9,034 nucleotides of DNA from JAAZNO01 sp012798275 (lineage in GTDB: Bacteria; Chloroflexota; Anaerolineae; B4-G1; SLSP01), in contig DAOPQD010000114.1 in assembly GCA_035347995.1 (NCBI GenBank), forward strand, positions 1 to 9,034, written 5' to 3'. The notes under the pieces are model-generated. The model saw only the letters and a program-made list of their open reading frames with translations. It did not search any database and was not told the origin of the DNA. Positions within the stretch are counted from its first letter, which is position 1. Each line of letters opens with the position of its first letter. Positions 1 to 5,881 of the stretch are shown here, one piece after another. The translations under genes were made by a program, and so were the position numbers.

Positions 1-1117
1 CCTGATTGAGCCGGTCATCATTGTTGGGATTGAACGAGGCGTCGTCGGTGTAAAACTCAGTGTTGTCGGCAGTGACCCAGCGGTGCTGCCACTCGTTCGA
101 CCCGAGGTCAACGCGGTTGGTGATGGGATTGACGTACTCTTCCTGCCCGGTAAGCAGCAGGTAGCCGTCGTTGCGGATCTCGGCGTGCGTCATGCGGTGA
201 TGCTCGACGATTTCCTGATCCATGCGCTGGAGCTCGCGCTGGATTTCGAGGGCGCGCCGGGCGCGCGCCTGTTCGGCCTGCTGAGCGTTCATGAAGGCGT
301 GGGTGAGCAGCTCCTGGCTGGCCTGTTCGTAGGCCGCCCATTGCAGATTGAGCACCCCGGAGGTCCAGATGTGTTTGAGCACCGACTCCCAGCGCTCGAA
401 CTCGCCCGCCGGGGCGCGGAGCAGCACCGTGTTCTTGTTGCTCCACATCCCACCCGTCAGTGGTCCCATGAATTCAATGCAAGTGAAGGCGTGCTCCTCG
501 TAGCGGACGCCGCCTTCCGTGTAGCGGAACACGGCCTCACCGCCGTCGTATTGGAAGGGGGCGGTCCCGCCCAGTTTGGCGGCCTCGCGCTTGAAGTGTT
601 CGACCATCGCGGGTTGGGCCTGCTGGCGTAGTACTTCCGCCTGCTGCGCCTGGGTATGCGCCCAGGGGAAGACCATCCGCACGAGAAAATCCGCCCCCGA
701 CATGAGAGGCCAGACCACCATGCCGTTGTAGCTGCTCCCTTGGGGGAAGAACATCGCGGCGGGCGACATGCGGGTATCGCAATACTTGATCTCGGGGACC
801 CAGCGGATCATGACCGTCCCGGCGGCGTCACGTTTGACGGCGAAATCAACCTTGGCGGCGATGGTTTGAACGTTCACGACCTGCTGCATGTGATTGGCGC
901 GGATGACGCCGCCTTCGAGCAACCAGCCTTTGGGCACGGCGAGGGTAAACGCTTGCTCGTTCGGCTCGGCCCGCCGCTCGAAGGTGAAACCCTGGAAGTC
1001 AGCGTTCGGCGCGGCGGATGGTGCGCCCTCCTGTCTGAAGTAGCTTTGACAATACGGGCACTGCGTCGCCTCGGGCGGAACCGGCGCGCCGCAGGCCGGA
1101 CAACGTAAAAGTTGCAT
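1..1117 (-). CDS. Zinc-ribbon protein of unknown function (3' end beyond window)
   Basis: The reading frame is open from an ATG at 1117 to the left edge, giving 372 codons with no stop. A ribosome binding site (GGAGG with a short spacer) precedes the ATG. The N-terminus has two CxxC pairs, C6/C9 and C20/C23, the pattern of a small zinc ribbon. A globular part follows, containing the phrase MFFPQGSSYNGMVVWPLMSG at about residues 117-136. Two Gln/Ala/Arg/Glu-rich stretches, about 154-181 and 274-309, are probably helical or coiled coil. The C-terminal part visible here, about 320-372, is aromatic and polar with the phrase YVNPITNRVDLGSNEWQHRW. I see no signal peptide and no membrane segment, so it is probably cytoplasmic. 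I do not recognise the family and assign no function. The zinc ribbon suggests nucleic-acid or protein binding, which is inference only. It has its own probable promoter and is not in an operon with the genes to the right. Confidence 0.85.
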   Translation of the reverse strand, partial: MQLLRCPACGAPVPPEATQCPYCQSYFRQEGAPSAAPNADFQGFTFERRAEPNEQAFTLAVPKGWLLEGGVIRANHMQQVVNVQTIAAKVDFAVKRDAAGTVMIRWVPEIKYCDTRMSPAAMFFPQGSSYNGMVVWPLMSGADFLVRMVFPWAHTQAQQAEVLRQQAQPAMVEHFKREAAKLGGTAPFQYDGGEAVFRYTEGGVRYEEHAFTCIEFMGPLTGGMWSNKNTVLLRAPAGEFERWESVLKHIWTSGVLNLQWAAYEQASQELLTHAFMNAQQAEQARARRALEIQRELQRMDQEIVEHHRMTHAEIRNDGYLLLTGQEEYVNPITNRVDLGSNEWQHRWVTADNTEFYTDDASFNPNNDDRLNQ

Positions 1118-1237
1118 AAAGGCCTCCTTGTGCGTAAGATATTTTTACGCCATACGCTATGGTCTTGCTCCTTGAGGGGTCACGTCCTTGCTTGCTGCAC
1201 GCCGCACCCGGCGATCTCTCCGGCTGCGGACAGCTTG

Positions 1238-1266
1238 AGTATACCTTCGTCGAGGCAACCTGGCAA
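1238..1266 (-). promoter_or_regulatory. Probable sigma-70-type promoter for the zinc-ribbon gene
   Basis: Read on the minus strand, TTGCCA (1266-1261) and TATACT (1243-1238) are separated by exactly 17 nt. Each box matches the consensus at five of six positions. The expected start lies near 1231, which leaves a leader of about 110 nt before the ATG at 1117. That leader contains two adjacent short inverted repeats: GCGTAA/TTACGC at 1132-1150 and CCATA/TATGG at 1150-1162. They may be leader structure or protein-binding sites. Confidence 0.6.
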
Positions 1267-1271
1267 ACTGA

Positions 1272-1300
1272 TTGACCAAAAGCAGAAACAGGCGTACAAT
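1272..1300 (+). promoter_or_regulatory. Probable divergent promoter firing into the assembly gap
   Basis: TTGACC (1272-1277) and TACAAT (1295-1300) are spaced by exactly 17 nt, each one mismatch from consensus. Its -35 box is only 5 bp from the -35 box of the minus-strand promoter at 1238-1266, so the two are back to back. Transcription would start near 1307. No convincing gene begins between there and the gap at 1407. The transcript could be a small RNA or the start of a gene whose body lies in the missing sequence. Confidence 0.5.
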
Positions 1301-1406
1301 GAAGAAGTCCTCCCTCAAGCCAGAAAGAGCAGGCGTTAATGGGCCGCGTTTGCCCGGTCTGAGCTTGCTGCCGAGGTTTGTCATGGCCGCTGAATCCCTC
1401 AGCCGT

Positions 1407-1506
1407 NNNNNNNNNNNNNNNNNNNNNNNNNNNNNNNNNNNNNNNNNNNNNNNNNNNNNNNNNNNNNNNNNNNNNNNNNNNNNNNNNNNNNNNNNNNNNN
1501 NNNNNN
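1407..1506. other. Scaffold gap (100 N)
   Basis: Exactly 100 ambiguous bases is the usual placeholder for a gap of unknown length. Open frames that cross it cannot be trusted. Confidence 0.99.
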
Positions 1507-1757
1507 CCTGGCGGCTCAAATTCCGCTGTTTCCAGACTCGTTTATGGTGGACTTGCCGCTCGTGATAAAATAACATCACGCGCCTTATTCGCCAGAAACA
1601 GCCTCTGGATTGAACCGCGGAGCCTGAAGCAGCGGCCTGACGGCATGTCGGGCCGGAATATTCACGCGCGCCGTGTTCAGGGGAGAGGGAGAGCGCCAGG
1701 GGGACATCTCCCATCGGGGAGGCTTCGGGCAGAGGCGGCGGCGCGGGCGGACAGTTT

Positions 1758-1765
1758 AGAGGTGA
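1758..1765 (+). promoter_or_regulatory. Ribosome binding site supporting a TTG start
   Basis: AGAGGTGA lies just before the TTG at 1769 and pairs with the 16S tail at a normal aligned distance of about 6 nt. It supports TTG 1769 over the in-frame GTG at 1790, whose only upstream purine run (TGGAG) is about 15 nt away. Confidence 0.55.
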
Positions 1766-1768
1766 AAA

Positions 1769-2788
1769 TTGGAGCATCGAGACAATCAAGTGAATCCGAC
1801 ATCATCGTTCCTCGTTCCGTTGAGGCTTCCCACGCCGTTTGCGGTGGGACCGGTCAACGTTTATCTTTTGGAGGGGCCGGAACTCACGTTAGTGGATGTC
1901 GGACCCGATACGGCGGAAGCGTTGGCGGCGCTGGAAGCCGGATTGGCGGCGCACGGTCATGCGTTGACGGAGCTGCGCCACATCGTCATCACCCATGCCC
2001 ACCCCGACCACTATGGCCTGGCGGCGCGACTCGCGGCCCTCTCCGGCGCCCAAATCTACTGTCACCCGCTCAGCCGACGGGTGATTGCCGCCGCACCTGC
2101 CGAACTGGCTCAACGGTACGCCTGGTACGGTGAATGGCTGCGCCAGGCCGGCTTGCCGGAGCCGATACAGGCGCAGCTGCTCAAACTGTTCCGCAGCCTC
2201 GAGGGCCAGCGCGGGGTGCCGGCCGACCGTCTGGTGGAGCTCAACGACGGGGATCGGTTGCCATGGGGAGACCGCGAGTGGCAGGCGCTGCACACGCCGG
2301 GGCACGCTCAGGGCCATCTCTGCTTCTACCATCGGCCCAGCGGGGCGCTGCTGGCCGGCGATCACCTGTTGCGCGGCATTACGCCGAATCCCGGCGTGGA
2401 GCCGCCCTGGCCCGGCAGCTCTGAACGGCCCCGCAGCCTGATCCAATATTTTCAATCCCTGGAGCGGCTGACGGCCCTGAACATCACGACGGTCTGGCCG
2501 GGGCACGGCGAGCCGCTCTACGACTATCAGGCCCACTGTGAGGAGCTGTCCGCCTTCCATCATCGGCGGGCGGATGAGATCGCGGCGTTGCTGGATGGCG
2601 AGTCGCAGACCGTCTATCAGCTGACGCAGCGTTTCTTCCCCCAGCTGCAACGGCTGGATCTCTTCCTGGGGCTGTCCGAGGTGATTGCCCATCTGGATTT
2701 GTTGGAAGCGGCCGGGCGAGTGTCCGTGTCCGCCGCCGATGGAGTGCTGCGGTACCAGCTGACGGACGAGCCGCATTCTGCCACGTAA
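1769..2788 (+). CDS. MBL-fold metallo-hydrolase (glyoxalase II-like) with C-terminal winged-helix-like domain
   Basis: The 339-residue product has the complete metal-binding set of the metallo-beta-lactamase fold. HxHxDH is H76, H78, D80, H81. The third motif is H179 in TPGHAQGH, with D198 in AGDH and H246 in PGHGEP. These residues normally hold two metal ions (Zn, or Fe/Zn) that activate water. The C-terminal region, about 260-335, ends in a helix-turn-helix-like segment typical of the winged-helix tail seen in many glyoxalase II-like hydrolases. The substrate cannot be told from sequence; thioesters, phosphodiesters and lactones are all known for this fold. The start is taken at TTG with a good ribosome binding site; GTG at 1790 would remove 7 residues. 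It stands alone on the plus strand and converges on the folate genes. Confidence 0.9.
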   Translation: MEHRDNQVNPTSSFLVPLRLPTPFAVGPVNVYLLEGPELTLVDVGPDTAEALAALEAGLAAHGHALTELRHIVITHAHPDHYGLAARLAALSGAQIYCHPLSRRVIAAAPAELAQRYAWYGEWLRQAGLPEPIQAQLLKLFRSLEGQRGVPADRLVELNDGDRLPWGDREWQALHTPGHAQGHLCFYHRPSGALLAGDHLLRGITPNPGVEPPWPGSSERPRSLIQYFQSLERLTALNITTVWPGHGEPLYDYQAHCEELSAFHHRRADEIAALLDGESQTVYQLTQRFFPQLQRLDLFLGLSEVIAHLDLLEAAGRVSVSAADGVLRYQLTDEPHSAT

Positions 2789-2883
2789 AGTTCAAAGGAT
2801 ACGGCGTGCGGCTGTAACTTTGAGCGCTTTGCGTTGGCGCTCACCTCAGGATAGCTCAAGGAGCATCCCGCGCGTTGAATACA

Positions 2884-2915
2884 GAGGCGCAGAGAACATA
2901 AAATCTCTGCGCCTC
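2884..2915. terminator. Perfect 12-bp hairpin between convergent genes
   Basis: GAGGCGCAGAGA (2884-2895) and its exact reverse complement (2904-2915) flank an 8-nt AT-rich loop. It lies between the stop of the MBL hydrolase and the stop of folE, where a bidirectional terminator would be expected. No T-tract follows on either strand, so it is either a non-canonical terminator or a dispersed palindromic repeat. Confidence 0.45.
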
Positions 2916-2981
2916 CGTATGGATTCCTTGCCTATCCTAAACCGTATCCGCGCGCCAGGCAGTTGACGTGCAATTCCTCTC

Positions 2982-3629
2982 TCAAAAATCGAGGTGCTCG
3001 CGCCCGATATGCCCGAAGAACTCGGCGCGCGTGGTAGGATTTTCCCTGAACGTGCCGAGCATGGCGCTGGTGACCATACGGGCGTTGGCTTTCTTCACGC
3101 CGCGCATCGCCGCGCACATGTGTAGCCCTTCGGCGACGACGGCGACGCCCTGCGGGTGCAGCGTCTCGTTGAGGAACTCGGCGATTTGCTGCGTCATCCG
3201 CTCCTGCACCTGCAGGCGACGGGCGAACATCTCCACGATGCGCGGGATCTTGCTCAGGCCGATGACCTTGCCCTGGGGAATGTAGGCCACGTGCACCTGT
3301 CCCAGGAAGGGCAACAGGTGATGCTCGCACAGGCTGTAGAAGTCAATGTCGCGCACGATGACCATCTGATCGTACTGGACATCGAAGATGGCGTCGTTGA
3401 TGAGCCGCACGGGATCCACGTGGTAGCCGGCGGTGAGTTCGGCGTAAGCGCGTGCGACGCGGGCCGGCGTGTCGAGCAGCCCTTCGCGCTCCACATCCTC
3501 GCCGATGGCCGTGAGGATGTCGCGCACGGCGCATTCAATCTCACTGCTGCAGGCCCGAGCGGGCGTGTCGGTCAGATCGTTGCGGAAGACGTCGTAATCC
3601 GCGGGATGAATTTCCAATGGTTGATGCAT
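2982..3629 (-). CDS. folE: GTP cyclohydrolase I (EC 3.5.4.16)
   Basis: This enzyme converts GTP to 7,8-dihydroneopterin triphosphate and formate, the first step of folate synthesis. The 215-residue protein matches the usual length of about 190-220. The zinc ligands are visible as C101 and H104 in SLCEHHLLPF and C172 in GLHMCAAMRG. Other family signatures are LLDTPARVARAY near residue 51, GKVIGLSKIPRIVEMFARRLQ at 120-140 and HPQGVAVV at 158-165. The visible zinc ligands argue for the zinc-dependent type I enzyme and not the FolE2 family. ATG at 3629 is chosen; a TTG codon lies directly before it and is also possible. It is the last gene of the folate block, 476 nt downstream of folK, so it may have its own promoter. 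I see no convincing one in the repeat-rich gap. Queuosine synthesis also uses FolE, but the folB-folK neighbours favour folate. Confidence 0.97.
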   Translation of the reverse strand: MHQPLEIHPADYDVFRNDLTDTPARACSSEIECAVRDILTAIGEDVEREGLLDTPARVARAYAELTAGYHVDPVRLINDAIFDVQYDQMVIVRDIDFYSLCEHHLLPFLGQVHVAYIPQGKVIGLSKIPRIVEMFARRLQVQERMTQQIAEFLNETLHPQGVAVVAEGLHMCAAMRGVKKANARMVTSAMLGTFRENPTTRAEFFGHIGREHLDF

Positions 3630-3637
3630 CAAGGTTT

Positions 3638-3643
3638 CCTCCT
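3638..3643 (-). promoter_or_regulatory. folE ribosome binding site
   Basis: AGGAGG on the minus strand lies 8 nt before ATG 3629 and 5 nt before the overlapping TTG at 3632. Both starts are within range. ATG is preferred as the stronger codon. Confidence 0.75.
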
Positions 3644-3671
3644 CGAAAAATAGAGATCAGCGGGTCAGCAG

Positions 3672-3703
3672 TCAGCGAAAAAGCGAATCAGCGAAAAAAT
3701 CAC
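3672..3703. repeat. Intergenic micro-repeat, copy 1
   Basis: This AT-richer stretch upstream of folE repeats the unit CAGCGAAAAA twice around the 13-mer GCGAATCAGCGAA (3683-3695). The same 13-mer, with one change each, occurs at 4065-4077 and 5104-5116, in other gaps of the same gene block. Confidence 0.6.
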
Positions 3704-3776
3704 TTGCGTGACAAAGGTACCGCCACTGACTAAAAAACGCAAGATTTCATGGTGATCGCTGAAGATTGAGAATCAA

Positions 3777-3944
3777 CTTTTGCCCCCTATCCCCTGGCCC
3801 CTTCCCCCCGCGCAGCGCGGGGGGAAGGGGAACTTTTTTTGTGGGGCTTTGCAGGCGGGCTACGCCCGCCTGCAAAGCCCCTATTTTTTTCTCCCCCTCC
3901 CCGACGGCACGCCGTTGGGGAGGGAGCAGGGGGTGGGGCAAAAG
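3777..3944. repeat. Nested palindromic element with three GC-rich hairpins
   Basis: The ends are a 10-bp inverted repeat, CTTTTGCCCC (3777-3786) and GGGGCAAAAG (3935-3944). Inside are three hairpins in a row. Hairpin 1 (3798-3830) has 16-base perfect arms. Hairpin 2 (3843-3881) has 18-base perfect arms around TAC. Hairpin 3 (3895-3924) has 14-base arms with one G-T pair. Runs of seven T follow hairpins 1 and 2 on the plus strand (3834-3840 and 3884-3890). They would look like intrinsic terminators for rightward transcription, although all nearby genes run leftward. It therefore looks more like a dispersed miniature repeat than a terminator for these genes. No target duplication is visible. 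Confidence 0.7.
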
Positions 3945-4049
3945 CTACAACTCACAAAGGTTCATCCATCGCCGGCTAGCCACCTGGCGCCAGGCTGAAC
4001 AGCTACCACACATTTTCATTCTTGGATGAGGTGCGCCAGCACATGGCAT
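3945..4049 (-). CDS. Possible small Cys-rich peptide (34 aa) or gene remnant
   Basis: A 34-codon frame starts at ATG 4049 and stops at TAG 3947-3945, exactly against the edge of the nested palindromic element. The product contains MCGSCSAWRQ and ends with W28, C32 and two further residues, so a CxxC plus a third Cys is present. GAGGAG lies directly against this ATG, which is too close for normal initiation. A second ATG in another frame, at 4044, is at the right distance but encodes only 13 residues (stop at 4003). The region may be a remnant of a gene displaced by the repeat, a leader peptide, or chance. I do not recognise it. Confidence 0.25.
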   Translation of the reverse strand: MPCAGAPHPRMKMCGSCSAWRQVASRRWMNLCEL

Positions 4050-4064
4050 CTCCTCGGAAAATAG

Positions 4065-4077
4065 ACGAATCAGCGAA
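4065..4077. repeat. Intergenic micro-repeat, copy 2
   Basis: ACGAATCAGCGAA differs at one base from the 13-mer at 3683-3695. It lies between folK and the small frame at 3945-4049. Confidence 0.5.
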
Positions 4078-4086
4078 TAAGGCTTC

Positions 4087-4116
4087 CTTACTTCCTACTC
4101 CCTTACTTCCTACTCT
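4087..4116. repeat. 15-bp tandem duplication covering the folK stop codon
   Basis: CTTACTTCCTACTCC (4087-4101) is followed directly by the same 15-mer with a final T (4102-4116). On the minus strand the duplication repeats the last codons of folK together with its TAA stop, so two in-frame stops are 15 nt apart. Confidence 0.75.
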
Positions 4117-4609
4117 CGTACCCCAACTTCACGTCCTCTCGCACCCGCAGACCGACGTCCGGCAAGCTGCGCGCGATTTCGGCCAGCGTCTGCCCCGTCT
4201 CCGGATGACGCAGGTCGGGTGCGAGGTCGGCCAGCGGCGCGGCGATGTGTGAATAGCGCAGCAAATCGGGATCGGGGATGTGACGCGCTCCCAGGTCGAA
4301 CACCGCCTCGTCGTACAGCGCGATGTCCAGGTCAATCGTGCGCGGCGCGTTCTTGTCCGTCGTGCGGACGCGGTCCAGCTCGCGCTCGATAACCTGTAAC
4401 TGCGCCTTCAAGTCCGCCGCCGGGAGATCGGTCTCGATGAGTGCCGCGGCATTGAGGAAATTCGGCTGATCCGTCTTGCCCACCGGCGCAGTTTCATAGA
4501 CGGGCGAGACGGCCAGCACACGGCAAACCTTCGCCAGGCGCCGCACCGCCTCCGGCAAGGCCCGCTCCGGGGCGATGTTGGAGCCTAATGCGATGAAGGC
4601 GCGTGCCAT
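4103..4609 (-). CDS. folK: 2-amino-4-hydroxy-6-hydroxymethyldihydropteridine pyrophosphokinase (EC 2.7.6.3)
   Basis: HPPK transfers pyrophosphate from ATP to 6-hydroxymethyl-7,8-dihydropterin, making the substrate for dihydropteroate synthase. The 168-residue protein is close to the usual 160. Motifs in order: ALGSN at 7-11, SPVYETAPVG at 35-44, QPNFLNAA at 48-55, and the magnesium-binding DxD as D93 and D95 in APRTIDLDIALYD, with R90 just before it. HIPDPDL follows at 110-116. The aromatic residue often found before the PRT motif is replaced by Ala. The ATG follows the folB stop with no gap (TGAATG), so translation is probably coupled; only a weak GAGG is upstream. The last codons and stop lie in a 15-bp tandem duplication. 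folP, which would act next, is not in this window. Confidence 0.97.
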   Translation of the reverse strand: MARAFIALGSNIAPERALPEAVRRLAKVCRVLAVSPVYETAPVGKTDQPNFLNAAALIETDLPAADLKAQLQVIERELDRVRTTDKNAPRTIDLDIALYDEAVFDLGARHIPDPDLLRYSHIAAPLADLAPDLRHPETGQTLAEIARSLPDVGLRVREDVKLGYESRK

Positions 4610-4972
4610 TCAGGCCGCCTCGCGCTCGCGGTGAATCTCCACGCCCACGGAGCGGGCGAAGCGCAGCGCCCCCGGCTTTTCCACGCGCACGTCCACCGCC
4701 GCCACGCGCGAGTCCTCCAGGCAGAGGGCCGCGATGTCGGCCGCCAGCTTCTCCACCAGGAAGAAACGCGACGCCTCGACCCTCTCGATGACGCGCTTAG
4801 TGAGCGTGCGATAGTTCACCGCGTCCTCGACGGCGTCCGACGTGCCGGCAGCGCGGGTGTCGGTGTACAGCACGATGTTGATGAGCACGTCCTGCCGGTT
4901 GCGTCGCTCCTCATCGTTGATGCCGATGATCGTCCTGAGTAGCAGATCTTTGATGAGAATTTGATCGTACAT
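4610..4972 (-). CDS. folB: Dihydroneopterin aldolase (EC 4.1.2.25)
   Basis: FolB cleaves 7,8-dihydroneopterin to 6-hydroxymethyl-7,8-dihydropterin and glycolaldehyde and can also epimerise the side chain. The product is 120 residues, the standard size. Family marks are IIGINDEERRNRQ at 15-27 (E22 region), VNYRTL at 52-57 with the active-site Tyr54, LVEKLA at 72-77 with pterin-anchoring E74, and VEKPGAL with K99. GAGGAG lies 5 nt before the ATG. It abuts folK downstream. The gap of 163 nt to the reductase gene upstream has no evident terminator, so read-through from the upstream genes is plausible but unproven. Confidence 0.96.
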   Translation of the reverse strand: MYDQILIKDLLLRTIIGINDEERRNRQDVLINIVLYTDTRAAGTSDAVEDAVNYRTLTKRVIERVEASRFFLVEKLAADIAALCLEDSRVAAVDVRVEKPGALRFARSVGVEIHREREAA

Positions 4973-5026
4973 GGCGTCTCCTCTAAAAATTAAGAGCCGT
5001 GAGTAGAGAATCGTCGCAGCTTTCGA

Positions 5027-5051
5027 TCACGACTCACCACTCACGACTCAC
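5027..5051. repeat. Pair of 11-bp direct repeats
   Basis: TCACGACTCAC occurs at 5027-5037 and 5041-5051, separated by CAC, in the gap before folB. A partly complementary GTGAGT lies at 5000-5005. The function is unknown. It may be a low-grade intergenic repeat or a binding site. Confidence 0.45.
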
Positions 5052-5103
5052 ATTTTTGTAATCGGTGGTATGCCAGGGGAACGTGTTAATTCATCGGAAC
5101 ATA

Positions 5104-5116
5104 GCGAATCGGCGAA
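5104..5116. repeat. Intergenic micro-repeat, copy 3
   Basis: GCGAATCGGCGAA differs at one base from the 13-mer at 3683-3695 and is followed by CAAAAAATCC, comparable to the AAAAAATCAC after copy 1. It lies 20 nt beyond the stop of the reductase gene. Confidence 0.5.
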
Positions 5117-5135
5117 TCAAAAAATCCATTACCCC

Positions 5136-5879
5136 TTACCCTCCCCCGTTTGACAGGTGCTCGCCGCCGGTCACGTGCACCACCTCACCGGTCACGAAAT
5201 CCGAGCGCAACAGGAAGCGCAGCGCTTGGACGATGTCTTCCGGCGATCCCCACCGCCGGGCGGGCACCTGCGCGGCCTTGCGTTCCAGATAGGCCTGGTC
5301 GCGCCCCGGCGGCGGCAGAATCAGCCCCGGCGCGATGGCGTTGACCTGAATCTGCGGAGCCAGCGCCAACGCCAGGCTTTGGGTCAGCGCGATGATCCCC
5401 GCCTTGGTCAGCGTGTAGGCGATGTGATCGGCGCCGGGTCGCTCGCCGCGCCAATCGGCAAGGTTGACGATATGGGCGCTGCGCTCGCGGCCCACCTGTG
5501 CGGCAAACGCCTGACTCAAGAAGAACGGCGCTTTCAGGTTGATCGCGAAGTGACGGTCCCAGTTCTCCTCGGTGGTGTCGTCCCAGTTGCCGTGCTCAAA
5601 GATCGCGGCGTTGTTGACGAGAATGTCCAGCGGCCCAAAAGGCGCTGCCGCGCGCTCGATGAGCGAACGCGCGGCAGCGGTCTGACTGAGGTCGGCCTGC
5701 AGAGCGCACGCCGACCCGCCCTGTGCGGCGATTTCCGCGATCACATCCTCGGCTGAGCCGGCCGAATGCCCGTAATGGACGATCACCCGCACGCCCTCCG
5801 CCGCCAGCGCCAACGCCAGCGTCCGCCCCAGGCGCACAGCCCCGCCGGTGACCAGCGCGACTTTGCCCCGGAGTTCCAC
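5136..5879 (-). CDS. Short-chain reductase of the FolM/PTR1 type (probable pteridine or dihydrofolate reductase)
   Basis: This 247-residue classical short-chain dehydrogenase/reductase has the NADP-binding TGGAVRLG at 11-18, NNAA at 89-92, N114, and YxxxK as Y155 and K159. The catalytic Ser position, 13 residues before the Tyr, is Asp142 in NLADWRGE. That replacement, the Arg in TGxxxRLG, and HYGHSA at 35-40 (HYHRSA in trypanosomatid PTR1) are marks of pteridine reductases and E. coli FolM. These reduce dihydromonapterin, dihydrobiopterin or dihydrofolate with NADPH. The location beside folB, folK and folE supports that role, perhaps replacing a classical FolA; the exact substrate is inference. 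GTG at 5879, 2 nt after the upstream stop, gives a normal N-terminus. An in-frame GTG at 5909 would overlap the upstream gene. An ordinary SDR with a chance substitution is the alternative. Confidence 0.85.
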   Translation of the reverse strand: MELRGKVALVTGGAVRLGRTLALALAAEGVRVIVHYGHSAGSAEDVIAEIAAQGGSACALQADLSQTAAARSLIERAAAPFGPLDILVNNAAIFEHGNWDDTTEENWDRHFAINLKAPFFLSQAFAAQVGRERSAHIVNLADWRGERPGADHIAYTLTKAGIIALTQSLALALAPQIQVNAIAPGLILPPPGRDQAYLERKAAQVPARRWGSPEDIVQALRFLLRSDFVTGEVVHVTGGEHLSNGGG

Positions 5880-5881
5880 GG

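Larger units (their letters stand above)
1301..1768. other. Intergenic stretch interrupted by a scaffold gap
   Basis: About 370 sequenced bases flank a run of 100 N. Left of the gap there is a possible start (ATG at 1381 with GAGG upstream) that runs into the N run. Right of the gap, 1507-1757 shows no reading frame with recognisable protein features. It has a small inverted repeat, CGTGAT/ATCACG, at 1561-1580. The two sides may have been joined by read pairs only, so their spacing is not known. Confidence 0.6.

Noticed and set aside
83..631. Long plus-strand frame opposite the zinc-ribbon gene
   Set aside because: It is the mirror of a clean minus-strand coding frame with a ribosome binding site. 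Its product shows no domain.
1301..1406. Known structured RNA such as tmRNA, RNase P RNA or SRP RNA after the divergent promoter
   Set aside because: None of their conserved core sequences is recognisable in the bases available.
1561..1580. CGTGAT/ATCACG inverted repeat as an operator or terminator
   Set aside because: The arms are only 6 bp, there is no T-tract, and no nearby promoter or gene end makes sense of it.
1378..2133. Plus-strand frame crossing the N run
   Set aside because: The gap length is arbitrary, so the frame across it has no meaning. Its end overlaps the MBL hydrolase in the wrong frame.
1889..2776. 295-codon minus-strand frame opposite the MBL hydrolase
   Set aside because: The plus strand encodes a complete metal-binding motif set. 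This frame is a GC-rich shadow.
3798..3890. Two hairpins with T-tracts as terminators of the fol genes
   Set aside because: The T-tracts follow on the plus strand while all fol genes are on the minus strand. They cannot terminate fol transcripts as intrinsic terminators.
3672..5116. The repeated GCGAATCAGCGAA units as a CRISPR array
   Set aside because: There are only three short copies, hundreds of bases apart, with no regular spacers. No CRISPR array is present in the window.
5157..5756. Plus-strand frame opposite the FolM-like reductase
   Set aside because: It is a shadow of a gene with full SDR motifs and has no ribosome binding site.
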